In this document: positions 1 through 9,241 of the stretch, in pieces
Layout of the letters: each line of letters starts with the position of its first letter
How positions within the stretch are numbered: the stretch's first letter is position 1
Source of the DNA: Albidovulum denitrificans
GTDB lineage: Bacteria; Pseudomonadota; Alphaproteobacteria; Rhodobacterales; Rhodobacteraceae
Assembly (NCBI RefSeq): GCF_002973535.1
Contig: NZ_PVEP01000001.1
Location: forward strand, 62,001-126,000
Reading direction: 5' to 3'
DNA: 64,000 nucleotides
Position numbers and translations under genes: made by a program
The notes under the pieces: generated by a model
What the model was told of the DNA's origin: nothing
Database searches by the model: none
The model's input: only the letters and a program-made list of their open reading frames with translations

Positions 1-469
1 AATGCGGCATGACCCGTTCGGCCCCGTAATAGGTCAGCGTCAGCAGCGACCCGCCATCGGGCATCATCGCGGCGGCCCGGCGGCAGACGGCGGTGAAGGA
101 ATAGACCGAGATGTCCATCGTCATGCGGAAATTCTCGGGCGAGGTTTCGACGTAACGGCCGCGCAGTTCGCCCTTGTCGGAAAAACCGATGGCATGGACC
201 AGAAAGTCGATCTTGCCCCACGTTTCCTTCAGCGTCGCGAAAAGCGTGTCGAGCGAGCCTTCGTCGGCCACGTCGCATTCCACGATCAGCGTCGATCCGA
301 TCTCGGCCGCAAGCGGTTCGACGCGCTTTTTCAGCGCCTCACCCTGGTAGGAGAGCGCGATATCGGCCCCCTCGGCGGCCAGCGCCTTGGCGATGCCCCA
401 GGCGATCGACTTGTCGTTCGCCAGTCCCATGATAAGGCCGCGCTTGCCCGCCATCAATTTGGTTGCCAT
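1..469 (-). CDS. fabI: Enoyl-[acyl-carrier-protein] reductase (NADH), C-terminus off the left edge
   Basis: This gene runs off the left edge; only the first 156 codons are in the window. The protein starts [15 protein letters not shown] and continues with [20 protein letters not shown], the short-chain-dehydrogenase-type NAD-binding region typical of FabI, followed by a [17 protein letters not shown] stretch. FabI performs the last reductive step of each fatty acid elongation cycle in the cytoplasm. The window ends at [11 protein letters not shown], just before the expected catalytic Tyr-x6-Lys pair, so the active site itself cannot be checked. The ATG at 469 is preceded by GGGGACAG as a ribosome site. 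It is divergent from pdxH. FabI is distinguished from other SDR proteins by the [12 protein letters not shown] motif. Confidence 0.93.
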   Translation of the reverse strand, partial: MATKLMAGKRGLIMGLANDKSIAWGIAKALAAEGADIALSYQGEALKKRVEPLAAEIGSTLIVECDVADEGSLDTLFATLKETWGKIDFLVHAIGFSDKGELRGRYVETSPENFRMTMDISVYSFTAVCRRAAAMMPDGGSLLTLTYYGAERVMPH

Positions 470-648
470 ATCTGTCCCCGCGTCCGATTTTCCCGAGTGC
501 GGGAAGCATTAGGCGAAGTTCGGGGGAGCATCAAGTGGACCGCGCCCCTCCGGCACCGAGCGATTGGCGGGGAATCGGTTATCGCGACGGGATGGGTGGT
601 CCGGGGTGCGCTCTATCGGGGCGTGTGCAAAAGTCAGGAGGGCCGTTC

Positions 649-1254
649 GTGGCCGAACGCACAGGGATTTTCGCCGGGGACGACCCGTTCAGCATCGCGC
701 GGGCCTGGCTGACAGAGGCGGAAAAGACGGAAATCAACGATCCCAATGCCATCGCACTGGCGACAACTGACCTAAAGGGCATGCCGAATGCGCGCATGGT
801 CCTGCTGAAAGAGATTGAGCAGGACGCTTTTCTCTTTTACACAAATTACGGGTCGGTGAAGGCGCGCGAGATCGAGGCGGCTGGCAAGGCAGCCTTTGTT
901 ATGCATTGGAAGAGTTTGCGTCGTCAGATCCGTGTGCGTGGGGTTACCAGTCGAGAAGACGGGAGCAAGGCGGATGCCTACTTCGCGTCTCGGTCGCTGC
1001 AAAGCAGGCTCGGAGCATGGGCGTCACGTCAATCCGAACCCCTGACGTCGCGTACCAGGTTGATTGCCGAGGTTGCCCGTGTCACCGGGACGCTTGGTCC
1101 GGCGCCGAAGCGCCCCCCCTTCTGGGGAGGGATTCGGCTCAGGCCGCTTGAGATGGAGTTCTGGGCTGACGGCGCGTTCAGATTGCACGACAGGTTCCGC
1201 TGGAGTCGCGAGACGCTGGAGGGGGACTGGTCGATCACACGGCTTAATCCGTGA
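649..1254 (+). CDS. pdxH: Pyridoxamine 5'-phosphate oxidase
   Basis: FMN-dependent oxidase that makes pyridoxal 5'-phosphate from pyridoxamine or pyridoxine phosphate. The 201-residue product has the family landmarks: the FMN-binding segment [23 protein letters not shown] near residues 45-70, [11 protein letters not shown] near 157-168 and RLHDR at 178-182, which contributes to substrate and FMN binding. The reading frame stays open upstream to 463, but I start it at the GTG at 649, because AGGAGGG lies at 637-643 and the first residues ([14 protein letters not shown]) resemble the usual N-terminus of alphaproteobacterial PdxH. Length is close to that of the E. coli enzyme (218). It is divergent from fabI across about 180 bp with no other gene. 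Confidence 0.93.
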   Translation: MAERTGIFAGDDPFSIARAWLTEAEKTEINDPNAIALATTDLKGMPNARMVLLKEIEQDAFLFYTNYGSVKAREIEAAGKAAFVMHWKSLRRQIRVRGVTSREDGSKADAYFASRSLQSRLGAWASRQSEPLTSRTRLIAEVARVTGTLGPAPKRPPFWGGIRLRPLEMEFWADGAFRLHDRFRWSRETLEGDWSITRLNP

Positions 1255-1360
1255 TGTATGAGTGTGCAGACTGTGGAACGGGGGCTCCACGAGATAGGGA
1301 ATTGAACCACTGGCGGCGACGGTCCTGGCCGGACGCCCTGGCGGATGGGAATACGAGACT

Positions 1361-1894
1361 ATGACGGATACACATCCGAACCAGCACGAGTTGATCGGTC
1401 GCGTGAAATGGTTCGATCCAGCCAAGGGCTTTGGGTTCATCGTCGCCGAGGAAGGCGGGGGTGACATCCTTCTGCACGCCAATGTGCTGCGCAATTTCGG
1501 GCAGGGATCGGTTGCCGACAATGCGCGCATTCGCGTGATCGTGCAGCAGACCCAGCGCGGCGCGCAGGCGGTCGAAGTGCTTGAGATCCTGCCACCCGAC
1601 ACCGAAGAGGCGGCCCCGATCGAGGATCTGGGCGACAGCGACGCGGCCACGATCGCGGCACTTCCGCTGGAACCGGCCCGCGTCAAGTGGTTCGACAAGG
1701 TCAAGGGCTTTGGTTTTGCAAACGTTTACGGCCGCCCCGAGGATGTCTTCATCCATATCGAGGTGCTGCGCCGGTCGGGCTTTGCCGATCTGCAACCCGG
1801 TGAGGCGGTGTGCCTGCGGGTGATCGAGGGCAAGCGCGGCCGCATGGCGGCGCAGGTGACCGCCTGGGACGCCGCCCTGCGGGACGGCAAGTGA
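1361..1894 (+). CDS. Cold-shock protein with two cold-shock domains
   Basis: The 177-residue product contains two cold-shock domains in tandem. The first covers about residues 10-75 and carries GRVKWFDPAKGFGFIV plus GDILLHANVL; the second covers about 105-170 and carries ARVKWFDKVKGFGFANV plus EDVFIHIEVL. Both keep the RNP1 (KGFGF) and RNP2-like (VFIH / ILLH) aromatic patches that bind single-stranded nucleic acid. An acidic linker (DTEEAAPIEDLGDSD) joins them. Single-domain Csp proteins are about 70 residues; the double form is common in Rhodobacterales and rhizobia. Its role is probably RNA chaperoning. The stop codon overlaps the GTG start of the next gene, so the two are probably co-translated. 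Confidence 0.92.
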   Translation: MTDTHPNQHELIGRVKWFDPAKGFGFIVAEEGGGDILLHANVLRNFGQGSVADNARIRVIVQQTQRGAQAVEVLEILPPDTEEAAPIEDLGDSDAATIAALPLEPARVKWFDKVKGFGFANVYGRPEDVFIHIEVLRRSGFADLQPGEAVCLRVIEGKRGRMAAQVTAWDAALRDGK

Positions 1895-2367
1895 CAGGCG
1901 CCCGCGCGGCCCTTGCTGTCGTCGCCTGCCTTGGCGCGACGGCGGCCTTCGGTGCCTGTTCCGAGACGCAGGCCGAGTTCCGCTGGGACGGCGGGGCGGC
2001 GCGATTCGCGGTCGAGGTGGCGGACGATGTGGCGGAACGGGCCGAGGGGCTGATGTTTCGCGAAAAGCTGCCCGCGTCCTCGGGGATGCTCTTCGTCTAC
2101 GACCATCCGCAGCCGGTGGCCTTCTGGATGAAGAACACGCTGATCCCGCTCGACATGATCTTTATCGGCGCGGACGGACGGGTGGGGCGGGTCCATGCCA
2201 AGGCGGTGCCGGGCGACCTGACACCGATTCCCGGCCCCGATGACACGCTGATGGTGCTTGAGATCGGCGGCGGCCTTGCCGCGCGGCTGGGTCTGGGCGA
2301 GGGGGCGGTCCTGCGCCACCCCGCGCTTGACCAATCCGGCGCGCTTTGGCCCTGCACGGCGCCTTAG
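1891..2367 (+). CDS. Secreted DUF192 family protein
   Basis: A 158-residue protein of the DUF192 (UPF0127) family, whose biochemical function is not established. The first ~23 residues ([21 protein letters not shown]) form a signal peptide, so the mature domain is probably periplasmic or, given the Cys after the Gly, possibly lipid-anchored. The family signature is clear: [42 protein letters not shown], and a C-terminal [18 protein letters not shown] take the GTG at 1891 as start because it overlaps the cold-shock stop (GTGA) and places the signal peptide at the very N-terminus; the open frame upstream to 1810 is within the cold-shock gene. Confidence 0.85.
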   Translation: MTGARAALAVVACLGATAAFGACSETQAEFRWDGGAARFAVEVADDVAERAEGLMFREKLPASSGMLFVYDHPQPVAFWMKNTLIPLDMIFIGADGRVGRVHAKAVPGDLTPIPGPDDTLMVLEIGGGLAARLGLGEGAVLRHPALDQSGALWPCTAP

Positions 2368-2409
2368 CCCTTTCCCTGCGCCGCGTTCGCCGCTAAGGAC
2401 ATCGCTGAT

Positions 2410-2486
2410 CGGGGCGTAGCGCAGCCTGGTAGCGCGACGGTTTTGGGTACCGTAGGTCGGAAGTTCGAATCTTCTCGCCCCGACCA
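2410..2486 (+). tRNA. tRNA-Pro (anticodon TGG), CCA encoded
   Basis: A 77-nt cloverleaf can be drawn. The acceptor stem pairs CGGGGCG (2410-2416) with CGCCCCG (2476-2482), followed by A and an encoded CCA. The anticodon stem pairs ACGGT with ACCGT around the loop TTTGGGT, giving anticodon TGG, which reads proline CCA/CCG codons. The T arm is GGAAG-TTCGAAT-CTTCT with one G-T wobble. No other gene overlaps it. Confidence 0.96.
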
Positions 2487-2562
2487 CTTCTTTTCAACGT
2501 TCGTAGAAAGCCGGGCCGGCGGACGACCGCGGGGGGCCGCCGCGCGGGGTGTGGGGACACGC

Positions 2563-2678
2563 TTTATGGTGCCGCCCTCATCCGACGTCTGTTCGGCACG
2601 CTGCGTTGCAAAAGCGGCCGCCCGTGCGGGCGGTCGGCCGCTGGCCCGGCGGGGCCAAGGCCCCTTGTTCCGGCCCGG
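2563..2678 (+). repeat. Dispersed GC-rich intergenic repeat, copy I
   Basis: It begins TTTATGGTGCCGCCC and ends CCTTGTTCCGGCCCGG, with an internal GC palindrome (GCCGCCCGTGCGGGCGGTCGG). The same blocks in the same order occur at 7351-7465 and 30091-30202 on the minus strand and at 62284-62414 on the plus strand. All four copies are between genes. No ORF or transposase is associated. Confidence 0.75.
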
Positions 2679-2834
2679 TGAGGCACGCGCGACGCAGGGC
2701 CACGGCGCGGCGATCCGACCTTGCCGCATCACGCTTTATGCCAGCCAGCACCCTCCGACATCGGTGTTTCGCGGGACATCGGCCAAATCGCCGGGCCTGG
2801 GGGTGGCCCGGCGATGCGCGGCGGCGCGGGTCGA

Positions 2835-2915
2835 GGGCATCAGGCGGCCCACGTCCCGGACTCGATCCGGGACCCCCGCCACCGGAAGAAGAGGTCCCGG
2901 ATCAGGTCCGGGACG
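2835..2915 (+). repeat. Double CCCGGA palindrome, copy 1 (81 bp direct repeat)
   Basis: The unit opens with GGGCATCAGGCGGCCCAC, then has two palindromes: CGTCCCGGACTCGATCCGGG and GGTCCCGGATCAGGTCCGGG. It is almost identical to 3002-3082; only a few bases between the palindromes differ. More diverged copies of the two palindromes are at 7551-7615 and 62448-62512. REP/BIME-like in architecture. Confidence 0.85.
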
Positions 2916-3001
2916 CCAAGGCACGGGCCTTCTCGCCCTCCATCTCCACTGCCGTTGAAACGCCGCCACCCGCCCGGCGAGGCGCGGCGAAGGCACGGCA
3001 G

Positions 3002-3082
3002 GGGCATCAGGCGGCCCACGTCCCGGACTCGATCCGGGACCCCCGCCACTGGGCGAAGAGGTCCCGGATCAGGTCCGGGACG
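3002..3082 (+). repeat. Double CCCGGA palindrome, copy 2 (81 bp direct repeat)
   Basis: Near-identical, same-orientation repeat of 2835-2915, starting 167 bp downstream of the first copy. The bases between the two palindromes read CACTGGGCGAAGAG here against CACCGGAAGAAGAG in copy 1. Confidence 0.85.
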
Positions 3083-3393
3083 GCTCCCCGCTTCGCCTTC
3101 GGCATCGCGCGATGGCAGGTGTTGTTGCCATGCCACCCCCTCGCCGCGACCGGCCGTCGCGGCCCTTCCGGCTCCGCCAATTCACCCGGTCGCACAGGTT
3201 TTCGTGCCAACCTCCCGTAGACAAACGCTTTCCCCGCCCGGACAGCCGGACCGCGCCCTGATGGTGAATCACATCCCCCCGCGACGCCCCTGTGGACATG
3301 TCGGGGTCAACCCGAAAAGACCTCTCAAATGTGTGAAAAATCTGTTGACCTGCCCCCTCTGGATACGTCAGTTTGTATGGGCTGACGGAGACG

Positions 3394-3409
3394 CCACAAC
3401 ATTTAGTGG
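3394..3409 (+). promoter_or_regulatory. Candidate NrdR box upstream of nrdJ
   Basis: CCACAACATTTAGTGG agrees at 12 of 16 positions with the NrdR-box pattern aCaCwAtATaTwGtgt as I recall it, and keeps the CAC...GTG arms. A second half-site, ACACAAT, starts at 3424, 30 bp further on; NrdR boxes typically occur in pairs about 31-32 bp apart. A possible -35 (TTGACC) lies at 3345-3350 upstream. NrdR represses ribonucleotide reductase genes in many bacteria. The nrdJ ATG is 170 bp downstream. Confidence 0.5.
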
Positions 3410-3578
3410 ATGGTCCGGCGGCAACACAATCTCATTCAAAGGCCGCGCCCAAAGCGGCCCGGACGTGGCAGGCGCATCTGCCGCGGAGGTGACGTGTTGC
3501 CGCCTGATCCCATCGGCACCACGGCGGCAAGACGCCCCCAAAGGGTGCGCCGCGCAAAACTGGACAAGGATGGGGCAG

Positions 3579-6500
3579 ATGAAGATCGAACGGAAATTCA
3601 CCGAAGCCGGGCAGGACGCCTATGCGGGCATCGCCTTCGGGACCACCACGTCGGAGATCCGCAATCCCGATGGCAAGATCGTCTTCCGCAACGACAGCGT
3701 CGAGGTGCCGGAGGGCTGGAGCCAGGTCGCGTCCGACGTGCTGGCACAGAAGTATTTCCGCAAGGCCGGCGTTCCCGCGCGGCTGAAGAAGGTCAGGGAA
3801 AAGGGCGTCCCGGAATTCCTCTGGCGTTCCGTCGCCGATGACAAGGCGCTGGCCGATCTGCCCGCCGACGAACAGATCGTGGGCGAATCCTCGGCCAAGC
3901 AGGTCTTCGACCGTCTGGCGGGGGCCTGGGCCTATTGGGGCTGGAAAGGTGGCTATTTCACCACCGAGGCCGACGCACAGGCCTATTACGACGAAATGCG
4001 CTTCATGCTGGCCGAACAGATGGCCGCGCCGAACTCCCCCCAGTGGTTCAACACCGGCCTGCACTGGGCCTATGGCATCGACGGCCCCGGTCAGGGTCAT
4101 TTCTATGTCGATCACACCACGGGCAAGCTGACCCGGTCGAACTCCGCCTACGAACACCCACAGCCCCATGCCTGCTTCATCCAGTCGGTCTCGGACGATC
4201 TGGTGAACGAAGGCGGCATCATGGACCTTTGGGTGCGTGAGGCGCGGTTGTTCAAATACGGCTCCGGCACAGGCACCAACTTCTCCTCGCTCCGGGGTGA
4301 GGGGGAGGCGCTGTCGGGCGGCGGCAAGTCCAGCGGATTGATGGGGTTCCTCAAGATCGGCGACCGCGCGGCGGGCGCGATCAAGTCGGGCGGCACCACG
4401 CGCCGCGCGGCGAAGATGGTGATCTGCGACATGGATCACCCCGATATCGAATCCTTCATCAACTGGAAGGTCATCGAGGAGCAGAAGGTCGCAAGCCTCG
4501 TCGCGGGCTCCAAGAGCCACGAAAAGCAGCTCAACGAGATCTTCGCGGCGATCCGTCAGTGGGACGGCTCCACCGAGGATGCGGTCGATCCGGCGAAGAA
4601 CGAGGCGCTGAAAACCGCGATCCGGGGCGCCAAGAAGGCGATGATCCCGGAAACCTACGTCAAGCGCGTGCTGGATTACGCGAAACAAGGCTACGGGAGC
4701 ATCGAATTCCCGACCTATGACACCGATTGGGACAGTGAAGCCTATGCGTCGGTCTCCGGCCAGAACTCGAACAACTCCGTCCGGGTGACCGACGCCTTCC
4801 TCAAGGCCGTGAAGGACGATGCCGACTGGGAACTGGTGCGCCGCACCGACGGCAAGATCGCCAAGACCGTCAAGGCGCGCGATCTGTGGGAACAGGTCGG
4901 CCACGCCGCCTGGGCCTGCGCCGATCCGGGCATCCAGTTCCACGACACCGTGAACGCCTGGCATACCTGCCCGGAAGACGGGCAGATCCGTGGCTCCAAC
5001 CCCTGTTCGGAATACATGTTCCTTGACGACACGGCCTGCAACCTTGCGTCGATGAACCTGCTGACCTTCTACAAGAACGCCCAGTTCGATGCCGAAGGCT
5101 ATGTCCACGCCACCCGGCTCTGGACCGTGACGCTGGAAATCTCGGTCCTGATGGCGCAGTTCCCGTCGAAGGAGATCGCGCAGCGATCCTATGACTACCG
5201 CACGCTGGGCCTTGGCTATGCCAATATCGGCGGCCTCTTGATGAACATGGGGCTGGGTTACGATTCGGACGAAGGCCGGGCGCTTTGCGGCGCGCTGACC
5301 GCCGTGATGACCGGCATTTCCTATGCCACCTCGGCCGAGATGGCCGGTGAACTGGGCGCCTTCCCCGGCTATGCCCGCAACGCCGGTCACATGCTGCGCG
5401 TCATCCGCAACCACCGCGCGGCTGCCCATGGGCAGACGGAGGGGTATGAGGATCTGGCGGTCAAGCCGGTGCCGCTCGATCACGCGAACTGCCCCGACCA
5501 GACCCTTGTTTCCCTTGCGAAATCCGCCTGGGATGAGGCGCTGGCCCTGGGCGAAAAGCACGGCTATCGCAACGCGCAGGCCACCGTCATCGCGCCGACC
5601 GGCACCATCGGTCTGGTGATGGATTGCGACACCACGGGGATCGAGCCGGACTTCGCGCTGGTGAAGTTCAAGAAGCTTGCGGGCGGCGGGTATTTCAAGA
5701 TCATCAACCGCTCGGTTCCCGCCGCGCTGGAAACGCTGGGCTATGGCTCGGCGCAGATCGAGGAAATCATCGCCTATGCCGTCGGTCACGCCAGCCTTGG
5801 CAACTGTGCCGGGATCAACCACACCGCGCTGATCGGGCATGGTTTCGGTCAGGCGGAACTGGACAAGATCGAGGCGGCGCTGCCCTCGGCCTTCGACATC
5901 CGCTTTGTCTTCAACCAGTGGACGCTGGGGGAAAGCTTCTGCCGCGAAACCCTTGGTATCCCGGCCGAAAAGCTTGCCGACCCGACCTTCGACCTGCTGC
6001 GCCACCTGGGCTTCACACGGGCGCAGATCGAGGCCGCGAACGACCATGTCTGCGGGACGATGACGCTGGAAGGCGCGCCGCATCTGGACCCGAAGCACTA
6101 CAACGTCTTCGACTGCGCCAATGCCTGCGGTCGCAAGGGCAAGCGGTTCCTGTCGGTCGACAGCCACATCACCATGATGGCGGCGGCGCAAAGCTTCATC
6201 TCGGGCGCGATCTCCAAGACGATCAACATGCCGAACAACGCCACCATCGAGGAGACGCTGGCGGCCTATGAGTTGTCCTGGAGCCTCGGCATCAAGGCCA
6301 ACGCGCTTTACCGCGACGGGTCCAAGCTCAGCCAGCCGCTCGCGTCCGCGCTGGTCGAGGATGACGAGGAGGCGGAGGAGATCCTCGCCACCGGATCCGC
6401 GCAGGAAAAGGCCGCCGTTCTGGCCGAGAAGATCGTCGAGAAGATCGTCGTCAAGGAACTGGTCCGCAGCCACCGCGAAAAGCTTCCCGAACGCCGCAAG

Positions 6501-7262
6501 GGCTATACCCAGAAGGCGATGGTCGGCGGCCACAAGGTCTATCTGCGCACGGGCGAGTACAAGGACGGCACGCTGGGCGAGATCTTCATCGACATGCACA
6601 AGGAAGGCGCGGGCTTCCGGGCGATGATGAACAACTTCGCCATCGCTGTGAGCGTCGGCCTGCAATACGGTGTTCCGCTTGAGGAATTCGTCGATGCCTT
6701 CACCTTCACCAAGTTCGAGCCGGCCGGCATGGTGCAGGGCAATGACTCGATCAAGCAGGCGACCTCGATCCTTGACTACATCTTCCGGGAACTGGCGGTT
6801 TCCTATCTCGACCGCACCGATCTGGCCCATGTGAAGCCGCAGGGCGCAAGCTTCGATGACCTCGGCGGCGGGTCGGATGAGGGGCAGTCGAATGTGTCCG
6901 AGCCCAGCGAACGGACGGCGTCGAAGTCGCTTGAGGTACTGAAACAGGTCGCCTCGACCGGCTACATGCGCAAGCGTCTGCCGCAGGAGTTGATCGTGCT
7001 TCAGGGCGGGATCGGGGCCACGGCGCTGGCGGGCGATCCGATCGCGGCGCTGAACACGCTGGTCCCGGCCACCGCGCAGGTCGCCGCCGCCAGCGGGGCC
7101 ACGGCGCTGGCCAGCGGCACGGTGACGATGGATGCGCGGACCAAGGCGAAGATGCAGGGCTATGAGGGCGACCCCTGCGGCGAATGCGGCAACTACACGC
7201 TGGTGCGCAACGGTACCTGCATGAAGTGCAACACCTGCGGCGGCACGAGCGGGTGCAGCTGA
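3579..7262 (+). CDS. nrdJ: Adenosylcobalamin-dependent (class II) ribonucleoside-diphosphate reductase
   Basis: Reduces ribonucleotides to deoxyribonucleotides using adenosylcobalamin to generate a thiyl radical, and so works with or without oxygen. The 1227-residue product fits the large alphaproteobacterial NrdJ type. Visible landmarks are the early [17 protein letters not shown] and [11 protein letters not shown] regions with the first redox cysteine, [16 protein letters not shown], the NPCSEY active-site loop with Cys476, and a C-terminal tail rich in cysteine pairs ([10 protein letters not shown] ... [14 protein letters not shown], the last 28 residues), which relays electrons from thioredoxin. 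The frame is open upstream to 2721, but that part is translated repeat. I start at the ATG at 3579 preceded by AAGGA; an in-frame ATG at 3570 is an alternative. A terminator follows at 7297. Confidence 0.96.
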   Translation: MKIERKFTEAGQDAYAGIAFGTTTSEIRNPDGKIVFRNDSVEVPEGWSQVASDVLAQKYFRKAGVPARLKKVREKGVPEFLWRSVADDKALADLPADEQIVGESSAKQVFDRLAGAWAYWGWKGGYFTTEADAQAYYDEMRFMLAEQMAAPNSPQWFNTGLHWAYGIDGPGQGHFYVDHTTGKLTRSNSAYEHPQPHACFIQSVSDDLVNEGGIMDLWVREARLFKYGSGTGTNFSSLRGEGEALSGGGKSSGLMGFLKIGDRAAGAIKSGGTTRRAAKMVICDMDHPDIESFINWKVIEEQKVASLVAGSKSHEKQLNEIFAAIRQWDGSTEDAVDPAKNEALKTAIRGAKKAMIPETYVKRVLDYAKQGYGSIEFPTYDTDWDSEAYASVSGQNSNNSVRVTDAFLKAVKDDADWELVRRTDGKIAKTVKARDLWEQVGHAAWACADPGIQFHDTVNAWHTCPEDGQIRGSNPCSEYMFLDDTACNLASMNLLTFYKNAQFDAEGYVHATRLWTVTLEISVLMAQFPSKEIAQRSYDYRTLGLGYANIGGLLMNMGLGYDSDEGRALCGALTAVMTGISYATSAEMAGELGAFPGYARNAGHMLRVIRNHRAAAHGQTEGYEDLAVKPVPLDHANCPDQTLVSLAKSAWDEALALGEKHGYRNAQATVIAPTGTIGLVMDCDTTGIEPDFALVKFKKLAGGGYFKIINRSVPAALETLGYGSAQIEEIIAYAVGHASLGNCAGINHTALIGHGFGQAELDKIEAALPSAFDIRFVFNQWTLGESFCRETLGIPAEKLADPTFDLLRHLGFTRAQIEAANDHVCGTMTLEGAPHLDPKHYNVFDCANACGRKGKRFLSVDSHITMMAAAQSFISGAISKTINMPNNATIEETLAAYELSWSLGIKANALYRDGSKLSQPLASALVEDDEEAEEILATGSAQEKAAVLAEKIVEKIVVKELVRSHREKLPERRKGYTQKAMVGGHKVYLRTGEYKDGTLGEIFIDMHKEGAGFRAMMNNFAIAVSVGLQYGVPLEEFVDAFTFTKFEPAGMVQGNDSIKQATSILDYIFRELAVSYLDRTDLAHVKPQGASFDDLGGGSDEGQSNVSEPSERTASKSLEVLKQVASTGYMRKRLPQELIVLQGGIGATALAGDPIAALNTLVPATAQVAAASGATALASGTVTMDARTKAKMQGYEGDPCGECGNYTLVRNGTCMKCNTCGGTSGCS

Positions 7263-7296
7263 GGGCGGCGTAACCCGCCGGGCTGAGAGTACGACG

Positions 7297-7326
7297 AAAA
7301 CCCGGACCGTTGTGTCCGGGTTTTTT
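7297..7326 (+). terminator. Rho-independent terminator of nrdJ
   Basis: CCCGGAC (7301-7307) pairs with GTCCGGG (7314-7320) around a short loop; four A's precede the stem and six T's follow it. It lies 35 bp after the nrdJ stop. Confidence 0.9.
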
Positions 7327-7350
7327 GCTGTGTTGGGGGGGCGGGTCGCC

Positions 7351-7465
7351 CCGCCCGGAACAAGGCGCGGCACGCGCCGCCGGGCAGCGCCCGACCGCAC
7401 CACCGGGCGGGCGCTTTGGCACCGTCCCCGTGATGATCCGGCCTCAGACAAGGCCGCACCATAAA
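7351..7465 (-). repeat. Dispersed GC-rich intergenic repeat, copy II
   Basis: Read on the minus strand it starts TTTATGGTGCGGCC, passes through a GC palindrome (GCCCGCCCGGTGGTGCGGTC) and ends CCTTGTTCCGGGCGG, as in copies I, III and IV. It occupies the gap between nrdJ and the MttB-family gene together with a CCCGGA double palindrome at 7551. I see no gene in 7327-7696. Confidence 0.75.
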
Positions 7466-7550
7466 CTGCCATCCCAAACCGTCGCGACGCCCACCCGCGG
7501 TCGGGCGCCGCCCGGCTTTCGATGGGGGCGCAGGGGGCGGGGGGCTCCAC

Positions 7551-7615
7551 CGCCCCGGACCCGATCCGGGGCCTCCACTGGCCGGAAGAGGAGGTCCCGG
7601 AGCAAGTCCGGGACG
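7551..7615 (+). repeat. Double CCCGGA palindrome, copy 3
   Basis: CGCCCCGGACCCGATCCGGG followed 20 bp later by GGTCCCGGAGCAAGTCCGGG. Same two-palindrome layout as 2835-2915 and 3002-3082 but more diverged between the palindromes. It lies 85 bp from repeat copy II. Confidence 0.75.
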
Positions 7616-7696
7616 CGGCCACTATCCCCCCTCGGATCGCCCCCCGATGTCGCAAACCGGCAAGACGGGCGGGGCGCGGCGGGGGAGGCTTCGCCC

Positions 7697-9238
7697 ATGA
7701 CAGAGCAAACAGACCCTCCCCGCCGCCGCGGCCGTGCCGAACGCAAGGCGGCGGCCCCGGCCCGTATCGTCAACTACCGCCATCTTCGCCACCCCTTCGC
7801 GCCGCAATCGGTGCTGTCCGCCGACGCGGTCGCCGCCATTCACGAGATGGCCCTGAAACTGCTCGAAGACCTCGGCCTCAAGGTCCTGCTGCCCGAGGCG
7901 CGGCAGATCTACGCGGCCGGTGGCGCGCGGGTCGATGAGGCGACCGAAATGGTCCGCATCGGGCGCGACATCGTGGCCGGGGCGCTGACCTCCGCCCCGG
8001 CCTCCATCCGCCTCAACGCCGCGAACCCCGACCGCGCGCTGAGCTATGAGGACGGCGCGCTGATCTTTTCGCCCGGCTCCGGCTGCCCCAACGCGACCGA
8101 CCGTATCCGGGGCCGCCGTCCCGGATCGCTGGAAACCTATGAAGAGGTGCTGAAGCTGCATCAGAGCTTCGACGTGATCCACAAGGTCGGCCCTTCGGCC
8201 GAACCGCAGGACATTCCCGCCCATCTGCGCCATTACGCGATGATGCGGGGCCAGCTGACCCTGACCGACAAGCCGCTTTTCATCTATGCGCGCGGGCGCG
8301 GGCAGGTGGAGGACAGCTTTGCCTTGATCCGCCTTGCCATGGGGCTGTCGGAGGAGGAGTTCCGCAATCAGGTCTGGTCGACCACCGTCATCAACACCAA
8401 CTCTCCGCGCCAGATCGACAAGCCGATGGCGCAAGGGATCATCGACTTTGCCCGCCATGGCCAGATGTCGATCATCACCCCTTTCTGCCTTGCGGGCGCC
8501 ATGGCCCCGGTCACGGTCGAAGGCGCGCTGGTCCTGCAACATGCCGAATGCCTGGCGGGGATTACGCTGGCGCAACTCGCCCGTCCCGGCGCGCCGGTCA
8601 GCTATGGCGGGTTCTCCTCGAACGTCGACATGAAATCCGGCGCCCCCGCCTTCGGCACGCCGACCCATATCCGCATGGCCATCGCCACCGGGCAACTGGC
8701 GCGCCATGTCGGCCTGCCGTGGCGCTCGGCCGCCGGGTCGGCCTCGAACGCCGCCGACATGCAGGGGGCGGGGGAGAATCACATGGGGCTTTGGGCCAAC
8801 CTCATGGCCAACGCGACGCTGGTCGTGCATTCGGCGGGCTGGCTCGAAGGCGGGCTGACCTTCGGCTATGAGAAGTTCATCAACGACGTCGAGGCATTGC
8901 AGATCATCGCCGAGATCTGCCAGCCGCTCGGCTCCACCCCCGACGATCTGGCCTGGGAGGCGCTGGCCGATGTCGCCCCCGGCGGCCATTTCTTCGCCAC
9001 CCCGCACACGATGGAGCGATTTGACCGCGCCTTTTACGCGCCGCTGGTCGCGGACCTCACGAATCACGGCACCTGGGCGGCGGCAGGCGCGAAGGCGGCG
9101 GACGAACGCGCGACGGCAATCTGGCAGCGGGTGCTGGCGGAGTATGTGCCGCCCCCCAGTTCGCAGGAACGCGCCGACCGCATGGCCCGCTTCATCGCCG
9201 ACCGCACCGCCGAAGGCGGGGCGCCGCCGCTTGACTGA
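7697..9238 (+). CDS. MttB-family (trimethylamine/betaine-type) methyltransferase, non-pyrrolysine
   Basis: A 513-residue protein of the MttB superfamily, which transfers methyl groups from quaternary or tertiary amines to a corrinoid protein. Recognisable stretches are the N-terminal SADAVAAIHEMALKLLEDLGLKVLLPEA, the FSPGSGCPN and HKVGPSAEPQDIPAHLRHY regions, TVINTNSPRQIDKPMAQGIIDFARHGQ, and MQGAGENHMGLWANLMANATLVVHSAGWLEGGLTFGYEKFINDVEAL. There is no in-frame amber codon, so this is the pyrrolysine-free branch, which includes glycine betaine methyltransferases. Its substrate cannot be told from sequence. The start is the ATG at 7697 with GGGGGAGG upstream. No corrinoid protein or reactivase gene is adjacent, which is unusual for a catabolic MttB system. 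It is convergent with the desaturase. Confidence 0.85.
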   Translation: MTEQTDPPRRRGRAERKAAAPARIVNYRHLRHPFAPQSVLSADAVAAIHEMALKLLEDLGLKVLLPEARQIYAAGGARVDEATEMVRIGRDIVAGALTSAPASIRLNAANPDRALSYEDGALIFSPGSGCPNATDRIRGRRPGSLETYEEVLKLHQSFDVIHKVGPSAEPQDIPAHLRHYAMMRGQLTLTDKPLFIYARGRGQVEDSFALIRLAMGLSEEEFRNQVWSTTVINTNSPRQIDKPMAQGIIDFARHGQMSIITPFCLAGAMAPVTVEGALVLQHAECLAGITLAQLARPGAPVSYGGFSSNVDMKSGAPAFGTPTHIRMAIATGQLARHVGLPWRSAAGSASNAADMQGAGENHMGLWANLMANATLVVHSAGWLEGGLTFGYEKFINDVEALQIIAEICQPLGSTPDDLAWEALADVAPGGHFFATPHTMERFDRAFYAPLVADLTNHGTWAAAGAKAADERATAIWQRVLAEYVPPPSSQERADRMARFIADRTAEGGAPPLD

Positions 9239-9241
9239 CCG

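Larger units (their letters stand above)
2487..3578. other. Gene-free, repeat-rich region between tRNA-Pro and nrdJ
   Basis: No credible gene lies in these 1.1 kb. Open frames exist on both strands but they consist of translated repeats (for example [14 protein letters not shown] repeated twice) and have neither ribosome sites nor recognisable domains. The left two thirds hold the dispersed repeats listed separately. The last ~300 bp become less GC-rich and carry the likely nrdJ promoter (TTGACC at 3345-3350) and NrdR-type sites. Confidence 0.75.

Noticed and set aside
2835-3082. Possible CRISPR array
   Set aside because: Only two units, 81 bp each and internally palindromic, with a 167-bp gap; there is no regular spacer pattern and no cas gene.
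2721-3578. In-frame N-terminal extension of nrdJ
   Set aside because: The extension translates the 81-bp repeats and the promoter region. A ribosome site and the family-typical N-terminus are at 3579.
3240-3578. Possible cobalamin riboswitch upstream of nrdJ
   Set aside because: I found no B12-box-like segment with the expected neighbouring stems; the region fits a promoter with NrdR sites better.
3432-7655. A 1407-codon open frame on the minus strand
   Set aside because: It is antisense to nrdJ, which has clear class II reductase motifs. Its translation is Arg/His/Ala-rich without any domain, a usual effect of high third-position GC.
7697-9238. Possible pyrrolysine-containing MttB
   Set aside because: The frame has no internal amber codon, and no pyl genes are in the window.
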